Positions 14,222 through 21,734 of a stretch of DNA of 57,870 nucleotides are shown one piece after another. Positions within the stretch are counted from its first letter, which is position 1; every line of letters starts with the position of its first letter. Under the pieces are notes generated by a model. The model was not told where the DNA came from. It saw only the letters and a program-made list of their open reading frames with translations, and did not search any database. The stretch covers positions 1 to 57,870 of IMG/VR virus record IMGVR_UViG_3300042860_002301. The stretch is one strand, 5' to 3'. Source of the DNA: a virus. Position numbers and translations under genes: made by a program.

Positions 14222-15325
14222 ATGAGCCAGTGGTTTGACGTTGATCGGGATGGTCTGGCTGCAATCCTGGAGCGGCGCGGCAAGTCGTTCGCCATCGCCG
14301 AGCTGGTCAGCAACGCATGGGACAGCGGCACCGACAGGGTGGCCATCACCATGACGCCCGTAGATGGTCGGCCCGCGGTGGACATCTCGGTGGAGGATTG
14401 GGGCGAGGGATTCGATGACCTTGCACACTCCTACACCATGTTCGCCAAGTCTCGCCGAGCTGGGGATGCGGAGAAGCGCGGACGCTTTTGCCTGGGCGAG
14501 AAACTGGTACTGGCCATCTGCTCCAGTGCGTCCATTGTTAGCACCAGCGGTGGCATTGTCTTCGACGGCGGCGAGCGCAGGAAGACTCGCGCCAACCGCG
14601 AAGTCGGGACGCTATTCCAGGCGTGCATGAAGATGACGCGCAGCGAGTACGAGGATGCGGTGGATTTCCTGCGCCGCACTATCCCGCCTGTTGAAACCAC
14701 CCTTAACGGCGAGGCCATACGACGCGGCGATTCACTGTGCCGATTCTCATGCCGCCTGCCTACGGAGATTGCCGACCCCGATGGCAACCTGCGCCGCACC
14801 ATGCGAACGTGCGACGTTGAGGTGTACGACGGCTCGGATGGTGGCGAGATCCTTGAACTTGGCGTTCCTGTTGTTGAGTGCGACATGCCGTACCGTGTCA
14901 ATGTGCTTCAGAAAATCCCTCTGAACATGGACAGGGACAATGTCACGCCGGCATTCTTGAAAGCCTTGCAGGCCGAGGTGCTGAACCACATGCACAACAC
15001 ACTCACAAGCGAGCAAGCATGCGAGGCGTGGGTTGCCGAGGCAGGGGCCGATGCCCGAGCCACAACCGAGGCCGTGTCCAGCGTGGTGCGCCAGCGGTTC
15101 GGCGAGCGTGCCGTGATCGCGGTGCCCGGTGACCCTCTGGCCAACGCGCAAGCCGAAGCCAGCGGCTACACCGTGGTTCATGGTGGTGCAATGAGCAGCG
15201 GCATGTGGGCCAACGTCCGCAAGGGCAATACCCTGCTGCCTTCCAGTAGGGTCTTCCCAACACCGAGCGCCGAGCAGTTGTCGAAGTCTGCCTCGCAGGG
15301 CGCATGCCCGACGTGCGGGCGGTGA
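14222..15325 (+). CDS. GHKL-fold ATPase (histidine kinase/Hsp90/MutL-like)
   Basis: 367 residues from ATG 14222 (AAGGAGGTG upstream). The Bergerat ATP-binding fold is visible: N-box AELVSNAWDSG (Glu27, Asn31, Asp34), G1 box EDWGEGF near residue 60, and G2-like GRFCLGEK near residue 90. A second domain follows, and the C-terminus ends in a CPTCGR Cys pair, possibly half of a zinc knuckle. It lacks a histidine kinase dimerisation domain and the MutL C-terminal domain. Relatives in phages and defence islands act as ATP-gated clamps or are of unknown function. Its place with the orphan methyltransferase suggests DNA handling or anti-defence, but that is inference. Confidence 0.75.
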   Translation: MSQWFDVDRDGLAAILERRGKSFAIAELVSNAWDSGTDRVAITMTPVDGRPAVDISVEDWGEGFDDLAHSYTMFAKSRRAGDAEKRGRFCLGEKLVLAICSSASIVSTSGGIVFDGGERRKTRANREVGTLFQACMKMTRSEYEDAVDFLRRTIPPVETTLNGEAIRRGDSLCRFSCRLPTEIADPDGNLRRTMRTCDVEVYDGSDGGEILELGVPVVECDMPYRVNVLQKIPLNMDRDNVTPAFLKALQAEVLNHMHNTLTSEQACEAWVAEAGADARATTEAVSSVVRQRFGERAVIAVPGDPLANAQAEASGYTVVHGGAMSSGMWANVRKGNTLLPSSRVFPTPSAEQLSKSASQGACPTCGR

Positions 15326-15355
15326 TCGATTGTTTCCACAGCCAGGAGGTAGCCG

Positions 15356-15589
15356 ATGTCCCGAAGTGATCCTAAGACCTGGGCCTACCGTGGCCGGGTG
15401 ATCGAAGAGGACTTTGAGAGTTGGGCTGATCGGTCCAAGGAAATCTTTCTGAAGACACGGACGGGCTACATCATCCGTGCCCACAACTACACGGATGCGA
15501 ATGATGGGCCGTTTGTTCCTGGGAAATATCGCACGCTGGCGGAGGCGAAGCGAGGGGTGGATGAAGTTCTAACAGAAGGGGTGTGGTGA
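15356..15589 (+). CDS. Small protein, unknown
   Basis: 77 residues from ATG 15356 after AGGAGG. Begins MSRSDPKTWAYRGRVIEEDF; mixed alpha/beta. No family recognised. The end touches the next start (GTGATG overlap). Confidence 0.62.
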   Translation: MSRSDPKTWAYRGRVIEEDFESWADRSKEIFLKTRTGYIIRAHNYTDANDGPFVPGKYRTLAEAKRGVDEVLTEGVW

Positions 15590-15951
15590 TGACTGACATT
15601 GAAGTGATGCAGTGGTTCTTTGACTTGGAGAAGGTGGCTTCCGGATTCAACTGGCCGGTCAATGCGTCCGGCATGGCCGAATCCAAGCGCGGGCTTGACG
15701 CCGCAGTGCAGGCCAAGTCGCCTGCCGACGATGTCCTGGCTGCGTACAAGCGGTTCGCAGCGACCATCGGGCCAACGGCCATGAGCCTGCTGCTTCAGTC
15801 CGATGACGCCTTCCCGGAGGTCAACCACTCGGGCAAGCCGACGCCACCCAGCGATGGTGCCGTCACGTTGTATGTCGATCCTGACGGCAAGCGTGTGCTT
15901 GCCAAGTCTACCAATGTCTGGGGTGCCGCCCCGGAACTGTCTGTCTGCTAG
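15589..15951 (+). CDS. Hypothetical protein
   Basis: 120 residues from the ATG at 15589. Helical N-terminal half (EVMQWFFDLEKVASGFNW), then DGAVTLYVDPDGKRVLAK, a beta-hairpin-like end. No family recognised. Confidence 0.62.
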   Translation: MTDIEVMQWFFDLEKVASGFNWPVNASGMAESKRGLDAAVQAKSPADDVLAAYKRFAATIGPTAMSLLLQSDDAFPEVNHSGKPTPPSDGAVTLYVDPDGKRVLAKSTNVWGAAPELSVC

Positions 15952-15960
15952 GAGTCTCTC

Positions 15961-16074
15961 ATGTACAGGGATGTACTAAGGCTGCTTCACATCCTGGCAA
16001 CTGCCATCCTCGTCCTGTTGGCGGGGAGGTTGCAGGATATCTGTTGGCATATACTACTGGAGGTTCGCAAGTGA
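15961..16074 (+). CDS. 37-residue single-span membrane peptide
   Basis: ATG 15961 follows AGGAG. The product (MYRDVLRLLHILATAILVLL, ending EVRK) has one hydrophobic helix at about residues 8-21. It may be a holin-like or accessory membrane peptide. Its last four bases overlap the next GTG. Confidence 0.5.
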   Translation: MYRDVLRLLHILATAILVLLAGRLQDICWHILLEVRK

Positions 16075-16145
16075 GTCCGGTCGCTGATTTCATGGTCGGT
16101 TGCGTCATCATCTTCTTCCTTGGCTGGTGGTCTAGCTCGCAATGA
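16071..16145 (+). CDS. 24-residue membrane peptide
   Basis: GTG 16071 with GGAGG eight bases upstream. The 24-residue product has a hydrophobic core (MVGCVIIFFLGWW) and overlaps the recombinase start (ATGA). The good ribosome binding site and overlaps on both sides support translation, but its size leaves doubt. Confidence 0.42.
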   Translation: MSPVADFMVGCVIIFFLGWWSSSQ

Positions 16146-16912
16146 TTCATCTATACGCTCGGGTATCTACGGACAAGCAGGAGAACGGCCGGGAGGCGCA
16201 GACCAAGCGGCTCCTGGACTGGGTTACTGACAAGGAGCATCGGCTGTGGGTGGACGAGGATGTCTCCGCCTACAACGTGCGACTCCACGCCCGGCCGTTC
16301 GGGAAGCAGATGTACGACGCCTTGCAGGCAGGCGACACGGTGGTCATCACCAAGATCGACCGTGCCTTCCGCCGGATGTATGACTTCGCCGTCACCCGCG
16401 AGCAGTGGGAGAAGCTCGGCGTCACCCTGGTCATCTTGGACCTGCCGTCCAATCTCTCGGGCCCGCACGGCAAGTTCTTCCTGTCCGTAGTGGTGGCAGC
16501 CGGCGAGCTGGAGTCCGACATGCACGGCCAGCGGAAGCGGGAGGTCTACGCCTACAAGCGCAACAGCGGCCTACCCTATGGTCCGCTTCGCCCCTATGGC
16601 TGGTCAGTGCGGAAGACCAAGGCTGGCCTGGAGTGGGAGCCTGACGAGCAGGAGCAGGCTGTCTGCCACCGTGCCCTGGCCATGCGAGAGGAAGGCAAGA
16701 GCCTATACCAGATTGCTATCGCCCTGATGGACGATGGCGTGCGGAAGCCGCGGAGGAAGAAGGGCTGTTCCGATTACTACCACGTAAAGGATGTTCACCT
16801 GATGGCCCGCGCGGCGAAAGCCGGATTTCCAAGGCTTCCGCGAGACGAGCTGCGAGGGCCCGGCTACGAACAGAGGCTAGCCGCAATGAAATCCGGTGGT
16901 CGGCCGCTATAG
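16142..16912 (+). CDS. Serine recombinase/resolvase
   Basis: 256 residues with an N-terminal resolvase domain: MIHLYARVSTDKQ (the Ser of YARVST is the expected nucleophile), then VVITKIDRAFRRMYDF, equivalent to the conserved Arg motif, and ELESDMHGQRKREVYAYKR, the start of the long helix. The C-terminal part is short (HTH-like, with EGKSLYQIAIALMDDGV), so it is far smaller than large serine integrases (usually above 450 residues). It ends the early operon, suggesting a late-expressed invertase, resolvase or transposon-type role. The tyrosine integrase at 31366 is separate. The last 197 bases overlap the sigma-like gene on the other strand. Confidence 0.85.
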   Translation: MIHLYARVSTDKQENGREAQTKRLLDWVTDKEHRLWVDEDVSAYNVRLHARPFGKQMYDALQAGDTVVITKIDRAFRRMYDFAVTREQWEKLGVTLVILDLPSNLSGPHGKFFLSVVVAAGELESDMHGQRKREVYAYKRNSGLPYGPLRPYGWSVRKTKAGLEWEPDEQEQAVCHRALAMREEGKSLYQIAIALMDDGVRKPRRKKGCSDYYHVKDVHLMARAAKAGFPRLPRDELRGPGYEQRLAAMKSGGRPL

Positions 16913-17330
16913 TCCGCAGCGTGTGGCCATTCTGGAAACGATCCGTGGCCAGGTCGGCGTCGGGGCCGAGGTCATCGATGGCCATCTGCAAATAGTCCGG
17001 CGACTCAATGACCGGGAGCAAATCGCTGGCTTCCTCCAGGCTGATCTTCCAGTCGGCGGGCTGGCGGTTCTGCTTGCGGATCCACTTGTACATGGCGTTC
17101 ATGCACGCCCGTGCGAAGTACGCCTTGGGGTACGGCAGCTTGGTCTTGTCGTACGTGCGGGCTGCCTTTGTCAGGGCCAGGAATCCCTCGGCCTCTAGGT
17201 CAGGCAGCAGCACAGACTTCTGCCAGCCTGGCCGGGCTTTCAGAAAGAACTTCGCCAGCATCCGAGCTAGCGGGATGTACTCAATGACGAGTGTCTGTCG
17301 ATGCTTTGAGAGCCGCGATCTCTTTTTCAT
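16716..17330 (-). CDS. Sigma-70-like factor
   Basis: 204 residues from ATG 17330 (weak GACGAG site; start inside the previous gene). Residues about 15-90 fit sigma region 2: LVIEYIPLARMLAKFF, then LLPDLEAEGFLALTKAARTYD, then YFARACMNAMYKWIRKQNR. Residues about 125-170 look like a region 4 helix-turn-helix (TLRTIAADHRISLRLASVR). The tail is antisense to the serine recombinase and may be non-conserved. A phage sigma factor would redirect host RNA polymerase to late promoters. It is the last gene of the minus-strand middle operon, well placed for timing. Confidence 0.72.
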   Translation of the reverse strand: MKKRSRLSKHRQTLVIEYIPLARMLAKFFLKARPGWQKSVLLPDLEAEGFLALTKAARTYDKTKLPYPKAYFARACMNAMYKWIRKQNRQPADWKISLEEASDLLPVIESPDYLQMAIDDLGPDADLATDRFQNGHTLRTIAADHRISLRLASVRSRALAARLAEALEIRLSPRGPSGEHPLRGSNRNSPSSSAASARHRPSGR

Positions 17331-17505
17331 GCTCGTCCAGTCTGTCCTCATGTTCCGCCAGTGCTTCGCGGAGTTCCTGCACCATCTCGGGCAGGCTCTC
17401 CACCGCATTGGCAATCACCGCCACCTTGGCGTGGATAGAGAACGCCCACGGTATCACCGCTGCTACGGCGCTCATCACCACCAGCCACATCTCCACCTCA
17501 GACAT
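17281..17505 (-). CDS. Small membrane protein with coiled coil (holin- or Rz-like)
   Basis: 74 residues from ATG 17505 with GGAGGAG upstream. One N-terminal membrane span (EMWLVVMSAVAAVIPWAFSI) is followed by a heptad-like helix (VQELREALAEHEDRLDEHEK). This layout occurs in phage holin and spanin-like proteins. It sits in a cluster of membrane and exported proteins with two proteases, supporting a lysis role by inference. Confidence 0.68.
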   Translation of the reverse strand: MSEVEMWLVVMSAVAAVIPWAFSIHAKVAVIANAVESLPEMVQELREALAEHEDRLDEHEKEIAALKASTDTRH

Positions 17506-17722
17506 CGCTGCTCCTCCGAATCATGGACACCAACATGAGCCCAGCGTAGGGATGCAACTGCCCCTCTTCGACATGCAGTTTGATCATCCGGACGGCTCGG
17601 TCTGATTCTTCGGGGGGAAACTGATAGATGTGCGTGTGTCCATCCAGTGTGGCGATGAGTCGATGAGTGCGTCGAACGCCTGACTCCGAATGGCCTTCAT
17701 GTCCTTCCGATCCAAAATCCAT
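17498..17722 (-). CDS. Small protein, start uncertain
   Basis: The C-terminal part of this frame (TLDGHTHIYQFPPEESDRAV, then MIKLHVEEGQLHPYAGLMLV) looks genuinely coding and ends eight bases into the next gene. The ATG at 17722 gives 74 residues but lacks a good ribosome binding site, and the 5' half overlaps the upstream membrane gene in another frame. The true start may be internal. Confidence 0.5.
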   Translation of the reverse strand: MDFGSEGHEGHSESGVRRTHRLIATLDGHTHIYQFPPEESDRAVRMIKLHVEEGQLHPYAGLMLVSMIRRSSDV

Positions 17723-17964
17723 TTGGCGATCCAGTTGCTGACGAGCGAGATGAGGACAGGCAGGACGAAGATGATGAAGAAGCTGCCGCATTCCGGGTTG
17801 GCCTTGAGGTAGGTTTCCTTAATGCGGCGGCGATACTCCCGCATAGAAACCGCCCCATCCGGCACCACCAGCAGGCCCACAAGTGCCACCTCTCTGGCAT
17901 GCCTACTGATTCCCCGGGCACCGGATTCGTACAGGCACTGATCGGCTACCTCGGTGGCAAGCAT
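17584..17964 (-). CDS. Single-span membrane protein, unknown
   Basis: 126 residues from ATG 17964, overlapping the previous gene by 19 bases. Residues about 70-95 form a hydrophobic segment (SFFIIFVLPVLISLVSNWI) flanked by charged helices (MREYRRRIKETYLK and DRKDMKAIR). It may take part in lysis with its neighbours. No family recognised. Confidence 0.6.
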   Translation of the reverse strand: MLATEVADQCLYESGARGISRHAREVALVGLLVVPDGAVSMREYRRRIKETYLKANPECGSFFIIFVLPVLISLVSNWIAKWILDRKDMKAIRSQAFDALIDSSPHWMDTRTSISFPPKNQTEPSG

Positions 17965-18224
17965 TTCCCATCCACGCACTTGAGGACTGACGGCGGGTGA
18001 ACCACCGCCCCCTTGGTCTTGCACTTGCAATCAGGCGGGCAAGGGCAGGGGGTAGAGTGGCCGTCGCCGTGGACGATGCGGCCGTTCTTGCAGGCGCCGC
18101 AGCATTGCTTGCTCGGGCCCGGGAACTCCTGAGTATGCAGCACATACGCTGCTTCGACCGCCACCCTGGCTGTCATGTCAGCCGGCGAGAAGAACGACAG
18201 GATCCAGAGCAGGAGACTAGCCAT
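17946..18224 (-). CDS. Exported or anchored Cys-rich small protein
   Basis: 92 residues. An N-terminal hydrophobic stretch (MASLLLWILSFF) looks like a signal anchor. The rest carries CCGACKNGRIVHGDGH followed by PCPCPPDCKCK, a dense Cys/Pro cluster likely to bind metal or form disulphides. The start overlaps the papain-like gene's stop by eight bases. Function unknown. Confidence 0.68.
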   Translation of the reverse strand: MASLLLWILSFFSPADMTARVAVEAAYVLHTQEFPGPSKQCCGACKNGRIVHGDGHSTPCPCPPDCKCKTKGAVVHPPSVLKCVDGKCLPPR

Positions 18225-19182
18225 GGCGGAGCAGTCCTACGGTTCCGTAGTCAGGCAGTTTCTGCGGCGGGTAGCCGTCGATGGATCCGTATGCGTAGCA
18301 GTCCTCAGCCTCCACACACACGCTCCAGTCCTCTGCCTTAGTCACTATCATCCCTGGCACCCACGCAGGGAGATCCTTGGGCCATTCCTTCGGCCGCTGA
18401 TTCCACTGCCCCCAACTGTTTACGATGAAGAACACATCGAACGGCCAGAAGGTCCGAGTAAAGTCCATCCCGACCGTCGCCATTGCGTGATTCCAGCCAG
18501 GACTAACGCGCTGGTGGATGTGGTCCTTGTTGGGCGATGGCGACCACGCGGCGTACTGGCCGGACATGAGAGCGTAGCCGTTGAACAGTGCGTCAACAGC
18601 ATCTGAGATCGTCCTGATCTGCCTAATGATGCCGACCTTGTTAGCCTGGCACAGGTCAAGGACATCTTTAGGCACACCGCCGGCCCGGCCCCAGCTCGCG
18701 CCGATTGCGCCCCTGTACGACGAAAGATCGACTGACGGGTATTTCTGTCGAATCAAGAACCCGTTCTTGTTTTCAAACATCGCAGCCCTTGCTGGCGACA
18801 TGCCTGCCCCAGCATGACCCCTGGCCCCGTACGTTGGCTCGGTGGCTCCGCGGTCCATAAAGGATTCCGCCTCGCGTTTCACCAGGATCTCAACGGCACG
18901 GCTTGTGTCTCTTGCGTTCCGGCTTGCATGGGACGTACAGTCCGGCTCGTCCTGCTTCTCTGTGTACGCGCCTGCGTCAAGCGCTCTCAGGTATGCCCAC
19001 AGTGCAGCGCGCTGCCCCTTGCCGGAGCCTGCGATATTCGGCTCGGAATAAACAGGCTGCCGCTGCGACTCCGAGAACAGCCCACGCTCGCGCGGGCTGT
19101 TGATGTAGCCCACCATGCCGAGGTTCTGGTAGGCGTTAAGCAACGAGTACGGCGTGTCTAGCTCGCTGTTATCATCCGACAT
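18217..19182 (-). CDS. Papain-like cysteine protease (C1-type)
   Basis: 321 residues with the papain-family order of active-site motifs: KQDEPDCTSHASRNA (oxyanion Gln then nucleophile Cys, near residue 82), SPGWNHAMATVGMD (catalytic His) and FFIVNSWGQW (catalytic Asn). There is no signal peptide. The start overlaps the endonuclease VII stop. Phage papain-like enzymes are uncommon; possible roles are cell-envelope lysis in a host with a protein-rich wall, capsid maturation, or cleavage of a host protein. Proximity to membrane and exported genes favours lysis, by inference. Confidence 0.78.
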   Translation of the reverse strand: MSDDNSELDTPYSLLNAYQNLGMVGYINSPRERGLFSESQRQPVYSEPNIAGSGKGQRAALWAYLRALDAGAYTEKQDEPDCTSHASRNARDTSRAVEILVKREAESFMDRGATEPTYGARGHAGAGMSPARAAMFENKNGFLIRQKYPSVDLSSYRGAIGASWGRAGGVPKDVLDLCQANKVGIIRQIRTISDAVDALFNGYALMSGQYAAWSPSPNKDHIHQRVSPGWNHAMATVGMDFTRTFWPFDVFFIVNSWGQWNQRPKEWPKDLPAWVPGMIVTKAEDWSVCVEAEDCYAYGSIDGYPPQKLPDYGTVGLLRHG

Positions 19183-19846
19183 GTTCTGCGCTCACAATGC
19201 GTCCAACATCTTGCGGCACTGACAGGTAGTAGATCGCCCTGGCTAGGATGCCGGCGCTGTCCTTGGCCTCTCCAAGGAGGCGGTTGCAGCCACGGCACAA
19301 GACACCCCTCACTGCCCCAGTGCTGTGGCAGTGGTCGATGTGCTTATTGCTCAGGTCTGTGAACGGCTCTTCGCAGATGTCGCACGCCTCCCTAGCACAC
19401 ATCCGCCGTGCGGTATCCAGCGGCAGCCTGTAAACGGAAGCCCGCGTCCTTGCGCTTGTGCATGGCCGGCACTCAGACCGCAGGCCACCCTTTCGCTTTG
19501 GATCCAGGCAGAACTCACTGGCCGGCTTTGTGATTCCGCAGTCACGGCAAGTCTTCTCGTCAAGCGTTACCGGATATCGTACCGATTCCTTGCGCGCTGA
19601 ATGACATTCCTTGCATTCTTTCTGCAATCCAGTCGAATTGCTCTTCGACTTCCAAAATGCGTCCGCCGGCAGCGTTCGCTTGCATGAACCGCAAGTCTTC
19701 TCATGCACAGGAGCTGGCCTCTGCTTTGCTCTCTGTGCGATGTTTCTGCACTCCTTGCAGGTTGGCTGAAGTGCGCCCCTCACTGGACTGAAGGCACTGA
19801 ACAGTTTCCATTGCCGGCACTTATTGCACTGCTTGCGGTCACTCAC
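19172..19846 (-). CDS. Recombination endonuclease VII-like resolvase
   Basis: 224 residues from GTG 19846 (GGAGG seven bases upstream, overlapping the previous stop). The first 140 residues hold three CxxC zinc-ribbon repeats (CNKCRQWK, CGSCKRTLP, CRDCGITKP). The C-terminal domain has the endonuclease VII core CDICEEPF, then HIDHCHSTGAVRGVLCRGCN and RLLGEAKDS. The His-x-Asp-His-Cys motif and zinc Cys residues are intact. It would resolve branched DNA before packaging. Confidence 0.88.
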   Translation of the reverse strand: MSDRKQCNKCRQWKLFSAFSPVRGALQPTCKECRNIAQRAKQRPAPVHEKTCGSCKRTLPADAFWKSKSNSTGLQKECKECHSARKESVRYPVTLDEKTCRDCGITKPASEFCLDPKRKGGLRSECRPCTSARTRASVYRLPLDTARRMCAREACDICEEPFTDLSNKHIDHCHSTGAVRGVLCRGCNRLLGEAKDSAGILARAIYYLSVPQDVGRIVSAEHVG

Positions 19847-20237
19847 ACTGCGCCTCCACGGCCCGCATGCCAGCCACAATCTTCTGTGCCAGCGCATCGT
19901 CTATGGCCACGTTCTCCAGCGGGTAGTGCTTGGCCAGCGTTTCCTCCACGGCCTTCGCCAGGTCGGGGTACTTGCCGACAAAGTCAGTCCCACCCACGGC
20001 CAGCCGCAGAGCGTCTTGGTAGATCGCTCGCCATGCTGCGGTGGTGGTGATCAGCCGGCCTGAGTCCCTGGCCATCACATCACCGAGCGCTCGGTAGATG
20101 GCGTTCACCTTGGCCCGGTCGGTGGAGGGAGCCGACGATAGGGCTGTAGCTACGGGACCAGTTGCGGCTGGCCGTGGGGAACCAACGAAACTGGCGACCA
20201 CCAACACGGCCGCCAATGCGAGAGGGAGGTACTTCAT
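19839..20237 (-). CDS. Exported protein with signal peptide, unknown
   Basis: 132 residues with an N-terminal hydrophobic signal (MKYLPLALAAVLVVASFVGS) followed by an Ala/Pro linker and a helical domain with ALAQKIVAGMRAVEAQCE at the end. No lipobox is clear. Starts four bases inside the preceding membrane gene. Probably periplasmic; a spanin-like or lysis accessory role is possible. Confidence 0.65.
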   Translation of the reverse strand: MKYLPLALAAVLVVASFVGSPRPAATGPVATALSSAPSTDRAKVNAIYRALGDVMARDSGRLITTTAAWRAIYQDALRLAVGGTDFVGKYPDLAKAVEETLAKHYPLENVAIDDALAQKIVAGMRAVEAQCE

Positions 20238-20449
20238 TTGAGCAGGGCCTGGAGAAGGGCGTTGCAGGCGGTCTTCACTTCAGACGCGGACGAGGATTCC
20301 CGGATGCGGATCACAGCCTCCAGGTGCTGGAGCGTGGCGTCCTTCCTCCGCAGGATTGGCAGAGACAGGGCAGGGAGCTTGGGGATGACGAACTGCCACA
20401 CCAGTGCAGCCCCGAGGGTGGCGACGGCGAGGATCTGAAACTTGGTCAC
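20234..20449 (-). CDS. Small membrane-anchored protein
   Basis: 71 residues with an N-terminal span (ILAVATLGAALVWQFVIPKL) and a C-terminal helix (SEVKTACNALLQALL). The start overlaps the subtilisin stop by four bases. Holin-like or spanin-like in layout. Confidence 0.63.
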   Translation of the reverse strand: MTKFQILAVATLGAALVWQFVIPKLPALSLPILRRKDATLQHLEAVIRIRESSSASEVKTACNALLQALLK

Positions 20450-21387
20450 AGGATTCGGGCTCCGGGAATGAACAGGGTGACGCCGGCCTGCGAGGAACGG
20501 ACCTCGTAGTTCAGCAGCTTGTGCGGATCGACCAGGCCCCAGCCGTACACATGGTCACGCCCGGGCTCACCTGAGTCGCGGCAAGTCTCCGAGAGCGCCT
20601 TGGTCACGGCCGCATGGTCAACCTTCCGGCCGTCCTTCTTCTGCGCCGACACGTACAGAGACAGCACGCCAGCCACAAACGGCGCGGCCATGCTGGTGCC
20701 GCTGACCGTGGCGTATCCCTCACCAAGCCAGGTGCTGGTGATGTCCTGCCCTGGGGCAGCGACGGCAATCTCCTTGCCCCTGGAAGAGAACTCGCAGGCG
20801 TTGCCGTTCCTGTCCACGGCACCCACCGCAATGGTTTCCTGGAAGGCAGCAGGGAAGTTCACTGCCCCACCGTCATTGCCAGCCGCGCACACCACAATCA
20901 CGCCCGCGGCCTGGGCCTTCTTCACTGCCTCATGCACGCGGCTGTCGGGCTTGCTGGACCCGAGCGACATGCAGACGATGTCGGCCTTGGCCTCGGTCGC
21001 ATGCAGCACGGCCGTGGCCACCGCCTCGTTGCTGCCCATGCCCGAGTGGCCGAGGACTTTGAGGGACAGGATCTTGACCTCGGGTGCGATGCCCTTGGCC
21101 AGGCCGGTCTTAGCACCGATCACGCCTGCGACATGCGTACCATGCCCGAGGGTGTCGTAGACATCGGAGTCCGAGGAGAAGTTGCGGTAGTCAACCACAA
21201 CGTCCTTCAGCGCCGAGTGCGGCGACACCCCGGTGTCGATCACCGCCACCGTCACGCCTTCCCCCTTGGAGGTCATCCACAGGGAGGGTATCCCATAGGA
21301 ACTCACACCCCAGTCAACTCCCTCCTGGGCCGAGTGCGGCACATGGAGGAAGTCAACGCGGTATGGGGGCAGATGGACGAAGCTCAT
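20446..21387 (-). CDS. Subtilisin-family serine protease
   Basis: 313 residues covering a complete S8 domain with its triad: Asp in VAVIDTGVSPH (near residue 51), His in GHGTHVAGVIG (near 82), oxyanion Asn in CAAGNDGG, and Ser in SGTSMAAPFVAG (near 230). There is no signal peptide and little pro-region. It sits between two small membrane-segment proteins. Phage subtilisins are unusual. It could process virion proteins, degrade the host envelope or S-layer at lysis, or be a takeover factor. Confidence 0.88.
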   Translation of the reverse strand: MSFVHLPPYRVDFLHVPHSAQEGVDWGVSSYGIPSLWMTSKGEGVTVAVIDTGVSPHSALKDVVVDYRNFSSDSDVYDTLGHGTHVAGVIGAKTGLAKGIAPEVKILSLKVLGHSGMGSNEAVATAVLHATEAKADIVCMSLGSSKPDSRVHEAVKKAQAAGVIVVCAAGNDGGAVNFPAAFQETIAVGAVDRNGNACEFSSRGKEIAVAAPGQDITSTWLGEGYATVSGTSMAAPFVAGVLSLYVSAQKKDGRKVDHAAVTKALSETCRDSGEPGRDHVYGWGLVDPHKLLNYEVRSSQAGVTLFIPGARIL

Positions 21388-21734
21388 TCTCTCTTGCCGA
21401 CCGCCTGGAGAATGGCAATGAGGATCGGCACCAGCACCTCAACGATGGTCTTCCAGTCGATCCCCAGAGCAGCCACCTCGGCGCCGGCGCTGAACACGCG
21501 GGCGTCATAGGAGGCAGGGGTATCCACCACCAGATCGTCCTCGCCGTCCCAGCCAAAGAACTTCGGCTGCACAGCCTCGGCTTCCAGGATGGGGAGGACC
21601 ACCTGGGCAATCTCGTTGACCACCGCCCACTGAGTCAGGTACGGGGAGGTGCGGTCGAACTTCTTGGCGATCTCCACCACCTTGAGGAGAGCTTCACGGT
21701 GCTTCAGCAGCCACTGAACGATCTTCAGATTCAT
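21384..21734 (-). CDS. C-terminally membrane-anchored protein, unknown
   Basis: 116 residues from ATG 21734 with GAGG upstream. Helical N-terminus (IVQWLLKHREALLKVVEIAK), acidic centre (GWDGEDDLVVD) and a C-terminal hydrophobic span (TIVEVLVPILIAILQAVGK). Directly precedes and overlaps the subtilisin gene, so the pair probably works together, perhaps placing the protease at the membrane. Confidence 0.62.
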   Translation of the reverse strand: MNLKIVQWLLKHREALLKVVEIAKKFDRTSPYLTQWAVVNEIAQVVLPILEAEAVQPKFFGWDGEDDLVVDTPASYDARVFSAGAEVAALGIDWKTIVEVLVPILIAILQAVGKRE

